DNA of 5,002 nt from JBDRLV01 sp043812755. Its GTDB lineage: Bacteria; Patescibacteriota; Patescibacteriia; UBA9934; GWF2-40-263. Shown piece after piece: positions 1 through 3,260 of this stretch. The position numbers were made by a program, and so were the translations under genes. The notes beneath the pieces are model-generated. The model was not told the origin of the DNA, searched no databases, and worked only from the letters and a program-made list of their open reading frames with translations. Location of the stretch: contig JBDRLV010000080.1 in the NCBI GenBank assembly GCA_043812755.1, forward strand, positions 1 to 5,002, in the 5' to 3' direction. Each line of letters begins with the position of its first letter. Within the stretch, counting starts at the first letter, position 1.

Positions 1-359
1 GCAAAGATGATTATAATAATAAGGAAAACCCTCAAAGAGTCTTTAGTAATGAAATTGTTATTAGGAAAATAAATTCAAACGTAGATACAGTTATTAAAGC
101 GTGTAAAAACAATTCTGGTAAAAACGGTCTTGTAGAATGTATTTATATTGCTGCCAAAAACTCAATAGACGACTTAGATCTCGCTGTAGATTTATGCAAA
201 GAGATAGAAAACATGAACCATGGGTTTAAGGATTGTTACATAGGAGTTGCATTGATGTTAAGAAAAGCGGGTCAAGATAATAAGGTGGATTTTGTTTGCA
301 GTAATTATAAGGACAAAAACAAATTAGACGAGTGTCTTTCTATAGGGGTAAACGATTAA
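1..359 (+). CDS. 3' end of a gene for a Cys-rich helical-repeat protein
   Basis: An open frame runs in from the left edge (first full codon at base 3) to TAA at 357-359, giving 118 visible C-terminal residues. After a polar, Asn/Lys-rich start, the chain has three Cys pairs: two pairs have 11 residues and one has 12 residues between their cysteines, and the pairs are 18-20 residues apart. Segments such as ECIYIAAKN, DCYIGVALML and ECLSIGV follow each second Cys. This regular spacing suggests helical hairpins closed by disulfides, which would fit a secreted or surface protein. I know of similar Cys-paired repeats in extracellular proteins of CPR bacteria and archaea but cannot name a family. 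The signal peptide or membrane anchor would lie upstream, outside the window. Base composition is more AT-rich than recG. The function is unknown. I am confident it is coding and only moderately confident of the fold. Confidence 0.7.
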   Translation, partial: KDDYNNKENPQRVFSNEIVIRKINSNVDTVIKACKNNSGKNGLVECIYIAAKNSIDDLDLAVDLCKEIENMNHGFKDCYIGVALMLRKAGQDNKVDFVCSNYKDKNKLDECLSIGVND

Positions 360-370
360 ACGTGTTTGAC

Positions 371-378
371 TAAGGAGG
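371..378 (+). promoter_or_regulatory. Orphan Shine-Dalgarno sequence
   Basis: TAAGGAGG is a near-perfect complement to the 16S rRNA 3' end. It sits 12 bases after the upstream stop codon, where a downstream operon gene would be expected. No usable ATG or GTG follows at normal spacing. TTG at 382 gives only three codons, and a rare ATT at 386 would give a 22-residue peptide. It is either a relic of a lost gene, the ribosome-binding site of a tiny peptide, or chance. Confidence 0.4.
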
Positions 379-569
379 TTTTTGTATTTTTAGATACCAT
401 ATCGTGTGTCATTTTGTCTCATTTTCAAAAAATACCCCTGACCCACATGCCTGAAATTCGCCTCTTGAAACAGATGCAAAAAAGCCTTATAATGCTTGGC
501 GTACTGTAGTACTAAACCCGAGTACACCGCCATATAAAAACATCCAGCAACGCTGGGTGTTTTTGTATT
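378..569 (+). repeat. 11-bp direct repeats bounding about 170 bp
   Basis: GTTTTTGTATT occurs at 378-388 and again at 559-569. The segment between them begins just after the orphan Shine-Dalgarno sequence and contains the 3' part of the doubtful minus-strand ORF and most of the terminator hairpin. The arrangement resembles a target-site duplication around a small insertion. However, the repeat is T-rich and overlaps the terminator tail, so chance is a real alternative. Confidence 0.25.
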
Positions 570-644
570 AGGAAATAAAGAGAGTTCGAGTCCAAATGGG
601 ATTTCAGGAAGTATTTTCCCACTCAGCCAGTTGTGTATAGGCAT
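390..644 (-). CDS. Doubtful small hypothetical protein
   Basis: This is an 84-codon ORF on the minus strand, ATG at 644 and TAA at 390-392. It is the only sizeable frame in the gap, so it is not a shadow of another gene. The C-terminal half is protein-like (KHYKAFLHLFQEANFRH, ending RQNDTRYGI), but I recognise no family. Upstream on its strand there is only a weak AAGAGA-type ribosome-binding site. A strong symmetric terminator hairpin (536-564) lies inside the frame and is read as codons near residues 27-37, which argues against an intact gene. It could be a real small protein, the tail of a degraded gene carried by a repeat, or a chance frame. Confidence is low. Confidence 0.22.
   Translation of the reverse strand: MPIHNWLSGKILPEIPFGLELSLFPNTKTPSVAGCFYMAVYSGLVLQYAKHYKAFLHLFQEANFRHVGQGYFLKMRQNDTRYGI
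536..564. terminator. Symmetric rho-independent terminator
   Basis: A 13-bp stem (AAAAACATCCAGC with GCTGGGTGTTTTT, one T-G wobble) closes on an AAC loop. Because the outer stem is A5/T5, the hairpin has a U-tract on either strand and could work in both directions. On the + strand it is the first terminator after the gene ending at 359. On the minus strand it interrupts the 390-644 frame. Confidence 0.75.
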
Positions 645-666
645 ATTGTTCTCTTTTTGGTATAAT
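638..666 (+). promoter_or_regulatory. Extended -10 promoter for the membrane-protein gene
   Basis: TATAAT at 661-666 matches the -10 consensus and is preceded by TGG (658-660), the extended -10 element. TAGGCA at 638-643 matches 4 of 6 bases of the -35 box at 17-nt spacing. Transcription would start near 673, about 33 nt before the ATG at 706. The -10 lies in an 11-bp palindrome (GGTATAATACC), a possible but unproven protein-binding site. Confidence 0.65.
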
Positions 667-705
667 ACCTCTATAAATTAACCTCTTAAAAATATGGAGG
701 AAGCA

Positions 706-1194
706 ATGATTCAAGAAGCTGGACTTGGGGAAGTCTTGGTTCGATGGGAAGTTGATGAATACCCAAAACACCAGAGGTCAGCACTTTGGTTTACAATTTC
801 AGGAATAATTGGCATTGTTTTGATAATATACGCAATAGTAACAGCGAATTTTATTTTTGCAGTTATTATTTTAATGATCGGTGTGATTATGGTTGCCTCA
901 AGCATGAAAGAGCCTGACAAGCTTAATGTTGTGATTACTAACACTGGAATTGTTATAGGAGATCTATTTTATAGCTATGTTGGAATTAGAGATTTTTCTT
1001 TGGTTTATAATCCTCCTCACACTAAATTGCTTTATCTTGATTTTGTAACAGCTTGGAGACCTATGATTTCTGTGCCACTTGAAAATGTTGATCCAAATGA
1101 AGTGAGAGAAAGGCTGATTCCATTTTGTATTGAAAACTTGGAAAGATCAGAAGAACGAATCATTGACATTTTTAGAAGAAGGTATAAACTGTAG
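706..1194 (+). CDS. Two-helix membrane protein with a cytosolic C-terminal domain
   Basis: The product is 162 aa. I chose ATG 706 over ATG 694 because GGAGG at 696-700 lies 5 nt before 706 and overlaps the 694 start. A short N-terminus containing VRWEVDEY (residues 12-19) leads into two hydrophobic helices, roughly residues 27-47 and 49-67, split by a short turn around Thr-Ala-Asn. The remaining ~95 residues look like a small beta-rich domain (residues 75-125, strands such as LNVVITNTGIVIG and LLYLDFV) followed by a charged helix ending RRRYKL. This outline resembles small membrane proteins with a PH-like domain that are common in CPR genomes, but that family link is from memory. The gene has its own promoter and is followed by a weak hairpin and then the tRNA. 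The function is unknown, and I see no catalytic motif. Confidence 0.85.
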   Translation: MIQEAGLGEVLVRWEVDEYPKHQRSALWFTISGIIGIVLIIYAIVTANFIFAVIILMIGVIMVASSMKEPDKLNVVITNTGIVIGDLFYSYVGIRDFSLVYNPPHTKLLYLDFVTAWRPMISVPLENVDPNEVRERLIPFCIENLERSEERIIDIFRRRYKL

Positions 1195-1219
1195 CCGGAC
1201 AGAAGCATTTACACAAATG

Positions 1220-1244
1220 AGTCCTATGAAAGTAGGACTTATTA
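1220..1244 (+). terminator. Possible weak terminator before the tRNA
   Basis: AGTCCTA (1220-1226) pairs with TAGGACT (1233-1239) around a TGAAAG loop, followed by TATTA rather than a clean T-run. It lies 26 nt after the membrane-protein stop codon and ends about 10 nt before the tRNA. It may slow or end transcription, or serve as a processing boundary if the tRNA is cotranscribed. I see no convincing separate tRNA promoter. Confidence 0.4.
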
Positions 1245-1253
1245 GTTACATAC

Positions 1254-1330
1254 GCGCTCGTAGCTCAGTTGGATAGAGCGTCGGCTTGCGGAGCCGGAGG
1301 CCATAGGTTCGAGTCCTATCGGGCGCACCA
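1254..1330 (+). tRNA. tRNA-Arg, anticodon GCG
   Basis: The full cloverleaf can be paired by hand. The acceptor is GCGCTCG (1254-1260) with CGGGCGC (1320-1326), including one G-T. The D-stem is GCTC/GAGC, the anticodon stem TCGGC/GCCGG, and the T-stem ATAGG/CCTAT with loop TTCGAGT. The anticodon loop TTGCGGA puts GCG at 1288-1290, reading CGC (Arg). The D-loop carries A after GG (A20), an arginine identity base. Discriminator A and an encoded CCA (1328-1330) complete it. Most bacteria instead read CGU/CGC/CGA with an A34-to-inosine ACG tRNA, so GCG is uncommon for a bacterium. The gene is followed five bases later by a terminator and then by a broken copy of itself. Confidence 0.95.
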
Positions 1331-1334
1331 CAAT

Positions 1335-1358
1335 AAACAGGTAAGAGCCTGTTTTTTT
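1335..1358 (+). terminator. Rho-independent terminator of the tRNA-Arg
   Basis: AAACAGG (1335-1341) pairs with CCTGTTT (1348-1354) around loop TAAGAG. The pairing arm runs into a T-run that ends at 1358. It begins five bases after the tRNA CCA, so it would leave a short 3' trailer. Confidence 0.8.
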
Positions 1359-1362
1359 ATGT

Positions 1363-1469
1363 CAGCTCAAAGCTCAGTTTCCGCCAAAGGCGGACCAGCC
1401 TCTGGCTGGGGATAGAGCGTCGGCTTGCGGAGCCGGAGGCCATAGGTTCGAGTCCTATCGGGCGCACCA
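1363..1469 (+). pseudogene. Broken second tRNA-Arg(GCG) with a D-loop insertion
   Basis: Bases 1410-1469 repeat the 3' 60 nt of the intact tRNA (1271-1330) without a mismatch, including anticodon loop, T-arm and CCA. Upstream, AGCTCAGTT (1371-1379) matches 1262-1270 exactly. Between them, exactly 30 extra bases (1380-1409) split the D-loop just before its GG pair. The 5' acceptor strand has decayed: 1363-1369 reads CAGCTCA instead of GCGCTCG, leaving only four of seven acceptor pairs. The copy should not make a functional tRNA. Because no tRNA base is lost at the junction, this looks like a full-length tandem duplicate that received an insertion, not a joined 3' fragment. The perfect 3' part indicates a recent event, gene conversion, or a retained role. 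Confidence 0.85.
1380..1409. repeat. Tandem pair of 15-nt palindromes in the tRNA D-loop
   Basis: Two adjacent perfect mini-hairpins make up the whole insertion. TCCGCC-AAA-GGCGGA is at 1380-1394 and CCAGCC-TCT-GGCTGG at 1395-1409, each with a 6-bp stem and 3-nt loop. They are much more GC-rich than the surroundings and leave no obvious target duplication. They look like small dispersed palindromic elements, similar in style to REP or Rickettsia palindromic elements that insert inside genes. Copies elsewhere cannot be checked here. Confidence 0.85.
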
Positions 1470-1470
1470 G

Positions 1471-1597
1471 ATAAAACGCTTAAAATTGGCGATCTACTCG
1501 TCCTTCGTCTCACAAGGTCCTCATCATACGTTTATGTACGCTTCGGACTTTGTGTGACTGCAGGACTTCGTATCTCATCCAATTTTAAGCGTTTTAT
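1471..1597. repeat. 127-nt near-perfect long hairpin element
   Basis: The outer arms ATAAAACGCTTAAAATTGG (1471-1489) and 1579-1597 are exact 19-bp inverted complements. After a short unpaired stretch, pairing resumes: 1495-1497 with 1570-1572, then 1500-1520 with 1545-1566 with few mismatches and one bulge, leaving a loop at 1521-1544. The element starts one base after the CCA of the tRNA pseudogene. It has no ORF. It could be a non-autonomous palindromic or MITE-like repeat, a structured RNA, or a very large terminator (T/A-rich tail at 1592-1606). The structure is certain by eye; the role is unknown. Confidence 0.8.
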
Positions 1598-1628
1598 TAT
1601 TTATTTGATTGCGATCTGTTTTTTAAAT

Positions 1629-1710
1629 CTCCCCTTACCAAGGGGGGATAAAAGGGGGGTCTAATTCGATTCGCTAGACCCCTCCTTAACCTCCCCTTAC
1701 TAAGGGGAGG
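1629..1710. repeat. CCCCTT/AAGGGG palindrome cluster
   Basis: Three nested or adjacent inverted repeats fill 82 nt. Hairpin one is CCCCTT-ACC-AAGGGG (1631-1645). The middle one has arms AAGGGGGGTCTA (1652-1663) and TAGACCCCTCCTT (1675-1687), with one extra base in the second arm. The last is a 21-nt palindrome CCTCCCCTTA-C-TAAGGGGAGG (1690-1710). The first and last hairpins are near-direct repeats. Such CCCCTTA.TAAGGGG motifs are familiar as dispersed intergenic repeats in several bacterial groups. The cluster ends 15 nt before a promoter and may separate it from tRNA transcription. With the two preceding elements it makes 1331-1725 a gene-free zone of stacked palindromes. Confidence 0.8.
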
Positions 1711-1725
1711 CGACAAGGCATTTTC

Positions 1726-1754
1726 TTGACAATAAGTCTGATTTTTAATATATT
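1726..1754 (+). promoter_or_regulatory. Sigma-70 type promoter for the 154-aa protein gene
   Basis: TTGACA (1726-1731) is a consensus -35 box. TATATT (1749-1754) matches 5 of 6 bases of the -10 box at the ideal 17-nt spacing. The predicted start is near 1761, giving a leader of about 100 nt before the ATG at 1860. Confidence 0.75.
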
Positions 1755-1760
1755 AATTAC

Positions 1761-1783
1761 CTGCCAGTCGTTTTGATTGGTAG
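1761..1783 (+). promoter_or_regulatory. 5'-terminal leader hairpin
   Basis: CTGCCAGTC (1761-1769) pairs with GATTGGTAG (1775-1783), nine pairs including two G-T, around a GTTTT loop. It begins at the predicted transcription start, where such a stem would be expected to protect the mRNA 5' end. No T-run follows, so it is not a terminator, and I recognise no riboswitch class in the leader. Confidence 0.45.
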
Positions 1784-1847
1784 ATTAAACCGCGTAAGTG
1801 TGGCAGTGATGTCAGCTTGCGCCATTATCCGATCCGTGTGAGCGGTG

Positions 1848-1853
1848 AAGGAG
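1848..1853 (+). promoter_or_regulatory. Ribosome-binding site that sets the start at 1860
   Basis: AAGGAG lies 6 nt before ATG 1860 and inside the frame that would begin at GTG 1845. It therefore favours the ATG as the real start. Confidence 0.8.
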
Positions 1854-1859
1854 AGAGTT

Positions 1860-2324
1860 ATGGACATTTCAGTAGAGAGCATCAGAAGAGCATCAATGGC
1901 GCAGGAACACATAAACGTTGTGCGTAATCGAATCAAACAGCTTATGTCTGCTGTTCGTAGCGAGATCAAATCACTGGGCAACATCAGAAATAAAGATTGG
2001 CGATATCCAGAGCAGGGGGCTGTGATTGCGACAAATTCAGGTGTTACGATAAGACTTGCTAGCGATGCGTTTGTTATAGATGCTGGAGCTGTTTATTTCA
2101 TCAGAAATGTACTCATCCCGCTTGAATCGACAAGCTATTTGCCATGTCGATTCACGATCAGTAAGGTGGATGGTTCAGATACTATTTATCGAGAGATCGA
2201 TGCTCTGCCCATAGAGTTTCTAGCAGACATTGACAGGCAACTTGTTCCTGTCGTCGAGATCCTTGTAAAAGCATTTCCAAACATTGGCGAATTGCTCGAT
2301 AAGCTCGCGTACTTTCAAGCCTAA
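1860..2324 (+). CDS. Hypothetical 154-aa protein, family not recognised
   Basis: The start is ATG 1860, set by AAGGAG six bases upstream; the GTG at 1845 in the same frame overlaps that site and is less likely. The product has no signal peptide or membrane helix, so it is probably cytoplasmic. Residues about 5-45 look like a helical, Arg-rich stretch (SIRRASMAQEHINVVRNRI), residues 55-112 a beta-rich core (GAVIATNSGVTIRLA, FVIDAGAVYFI), and residues 115-150 C-terminal helices (LPIEFLADIDRQL and LVKAFPNIGELLDKL). I see no catalytic motif. By eye its codons use more G and C than the gene fragment at 1-359. It stands alone, with its own promoter, long leader and terminator, next to a palindrome-rich stretch, so recent acquisition is possible. 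No function is proposed. Confidence 0.75.
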   Translation: MDISVESIRRASMAQEHINVVRNRIKQLMSAVRSEIKSLGNIRNKDWRYPEQGAVIATNSGVTIRLASDAFVIDAGAVYFIRNVLIPLESTSYLPCRFTISKVDGSDTIYREIDALPIEFLADIDRQLVPVVEILVKAFPNIGELLDKLAYFQA

Positions 2325-2333
2325 CCACAACTC

Positions 2334-2370
2334 TCGCAGGTAAACGATTAACGATCACCTGCGATTTTTT
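2334..2370 (+). terminator. Rho-independent terminator of the 154-aa protein gene
   Basis: TCGCAGGT (2334-2341) pairs perfectly with ACCTGCGA (2357-2364) across a 15-nt loop and is followed by six T (2365-2370). It begins 10 nt after the stop codon. Confidence 0.85.
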
Positions 2371-2440
2371 GTTTTTTGAAAAATGTTATTTTGGCATACA
2401 AACACGTGGGTTCTTTGGTATTATTAGTTGGCATAAAAAA

Positions 2441-2476
2441 GTCACACTTAAACTACAGCCGTAGTTTAAGTGTGAC
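2441..2476. repeat. Left 36-nt palindrome of the Cas2-like gene
   Basis: GTCACACTTAAACTAC (2441-2456) and its exact complement (2461-2476) form a perfect 16-bp stem around AGCC. Six A precede it, so it could terminate minus-strand transcripts. On the + strand no T-run follows. Its right arm supplies the likely -35 box of the next gene. A near-identical copy in the same orientation lies downstream of that gene at 3128-3163 (33 of 36 bases the same). Confidence 0.9.
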
Positions 2477-2500
2477 ACATCAGTTGATAAATTGTATAAT
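2472..2500 (+). promoter_or_regulatory. Promoter of the Cas2-like gene, overlapping the palindrome
   Basis: TATAAT (2495-2500) is a consensus -10 box. GTGACA (2472-2477), matching 5 of 6 bases of the -35 box, lies 17 nt upstream, and its first five bases are the end of the palindrome's right arm. A protein bound to the palindrome would block polymerase. Transcription would start near 2507, leaving about 40 nt before ATG 2548. Confidence 0.6.
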
Positions 2501-2547
2501 GGTATTGATTGATAAGTCGCATAACAGTTTTGGGTTTAAAAAGAACT

Positions 2548-3117
2548 ATGTCAAAACGTTTAAACAAAAAGTCACTTACACGCAAAGTCCTTGATGAACT
2601 AATTGGATCTTTAGATGATTTTTTTACTACTGGTTTCAATCCAATTGGTGTTGCTAAGTTTGGTGGTGTGCAGGAATTAAAGCGCGTTCAGTATCTAAGG
2701 GGTAAGAAACTCGAAGCACAGAATCGGCGTCGTAAAAAACAAGCTTTAGAGCGACTCCAGCACCAAGAATATATTCGTCTTAAACAAAAAGGCCACGAGT
2801 TGTTTTTTCAATTGACAGATAAGGGCGTACAACATGCATTAAAAGATAAGCTTCTTAACAATAAAAAGAAATTACCACATGGACAGCGGTGTTATGTGAG
2901 TTTTGATATCCCTGAACATTCAAGACATGTGCGTGATGAATTACGGTGGTTATTAAAGCGTGCGGAGTTTATAAAGATCCACCAGAGTCTGTGGTCGTCT
3001 GATAATAATGTTGTGGATGAACTCGTTGAGCTTATTAAGGCTTTTAATGTTCAAGATTGGATTCATATATTTGTTGGTGAGTCCAGAACTAAATTAAATG
3101 TAAACAGAAAGAAGTAA
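2548..3117 (+). CDS. Winged-helix plus Cas2/PaaX-C-like protein, stand-alone
   Basis: The start is ATG 2548, giving 189 aa. A TTG at 2509 in the same frame falls about at the transcription start and is unlikely. The RBS is weak (AAAAAGAA). Residues 1-50 are basic with helices. Residues 60-103 resemble a winged helix: a recognition-type helix (KKQALERLQHQEYI) followed by a wing hairpin and LTDKGVQHAL. Residues 113-178 resemble the Cas2 ferredoxin-like fold: YVSFDIPE with Asp120 at the Cas2 catalytic-Asp position, Arg-rich helix RHVRDELRWLLKR, QSLW (146-149), then a helix and strand WIHIFVGE. The wHTH-plus-Cas2-like order matches PaaX-type regulators and the many CPR proteins labelled Cas2. No cas1 or CRISPR array is near. 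Flanking palindromes, one overlapping the promoter, suggest an autoregulated DNA-binding protein. Nuclease activity is uncertain. Confidence 0.75.
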   Translation: MSKRLNKKSLTRKVLDELIGSLDDFFTTGFNPIGVAKFGGVQELKRVQYLRGKKLEAQNRRRKKQALERLQHQEYIRLKQKGHELFFQLTDKGVQHALKDKLLNNKKKLPHGQRCYVSFDIPEHSRHVRDELRWLLKRAEFIKIHQSLWSSDNNVVDELVELIKAFNVQDWIHIFVGESRTKLNVNRKK

Positions 3118-3127
3118 CGAAATTAAT

Positions 3128-3163
3128 TACACACTTAAACTCCAGCCGTAGTTTAAGTGTGAC
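3128..3163. repeat. Right 36-nt palindrome of the Cas2-like gene
   Basis: This is a direct-orientation copy of 2441-2476 that differs at three positions, all in the left arm (3128, 3129, 3142). The stem still has 12 continuous pairs, CACACTTAAACT (3130-3141) with 3150-3161. From 3143 to 3164, 22 bases are identical to 2456-2477. It starts 11 bases after the Cas2-like stop codon and lacks a T-run, so it is a poor terminator. It lies about 95 nt upstream of recG. Confidence 0.9.
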
Positions 3164-3200
3164 AGAATTTAACGTTTGGTTTTGAGGTTTGGTAATAGTT

Positions 3201-3242
3201 TTGACAATAGTTCTGTGATGCAATAATGTTGATTTATATAAT
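3201..3242 (+). promoter_or_regulatory. Candidate recG promoter region
   Basis: There are two overlapping options. TTGACA (3201-3206) is a consensus -35 box with AATAAT at 3222-3227 preceded by TGC, an extended -10 with a short 15-nt spacer. Alternatively TATAAT (3237-3242) is a perfect -10 with no good -35 at 17 nt. The second would start transcription near 3249, only about 8 nt before the recG ATG. Confidence 0.45.
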
Positions 3243-3245
3243 ATT

Positions 3246-3260
3246 CCATATTTTATATGG
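3246..3260 (+). promoter_or_regulatory. Hairpin enclosing the recG start codon
   Basis: CCATAT (3246-3251) pairs with ATATGG (3255-3260) around TTT. The initiator ATG (3257-3259) lies in the right arm. There is no Shine-Dalgarno sequence. The stem is short and AT-rich, so any effect on initiation would be modest. Confidence 0.35.

Noticed and set aside
694..705. ATG 694 as the start of the membrane protein
   Set aside because: GGAGG at 696-700 overlaps that codon and is properly spaced for ATG 706.
711..944. 77-aa minus-strand ORF opposite the membrane protein
   Set aside because: It is a shadow of the hydrophobic segments on the opposite strand.
1254..1469. tRNA-Arg duplication as attL/attR of an integrated element
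   Set aside because: Only 79 nt separate the identical blocks, no integrase is seen, and the extra sequence lies inside a D-loop. A tandem duplicate with an insertion explains it better.
1845..1859. GTG 1845 as the start of the 154-aa protein
   Set aside because: The only good ribosome-binding site (1848-1853) lies inside this extension and is correctly spaced for ATG 1860.
1757..1984. 75-aa minus-strand ORF near the 154-aa gene
   Set aside because: It is antisense to the leader and the N-terminal codons of a gene with clear expression signals.
347..2351. Shared 13-mer GGTAAACGATTAA at 347-359 and 2339-2351
   Set aside because: One copy is the end of a coding frame and the other is in a terminator loop. 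A single 13-nt match in an AT-rich 5 kb window is close to chance expectation.
2391..2435. Direct repeat TTGGCATA (2391-2398 and 2428-2435) as an operator pair
   Set aside because: An 8-mer repeated once in AT-rich DNA is not significant, and no promoter of good spacing fits it.
2376..2594. 72-aa + strand ORF upstream of the Cas2-like gene
   Set aside because: It runs through the perfect palindrome and the promoter and overlaps the Cas2-like gene in another frame. It has no ribosome-binding site.
2441..3163. The two 36-nt repeats as a CRISPR array beside cas2
   Set aside because: There are only two copies, 651 nt apart, with a gene between them. Each is an almost perfect palindrome and no spacer-sized unit is present.
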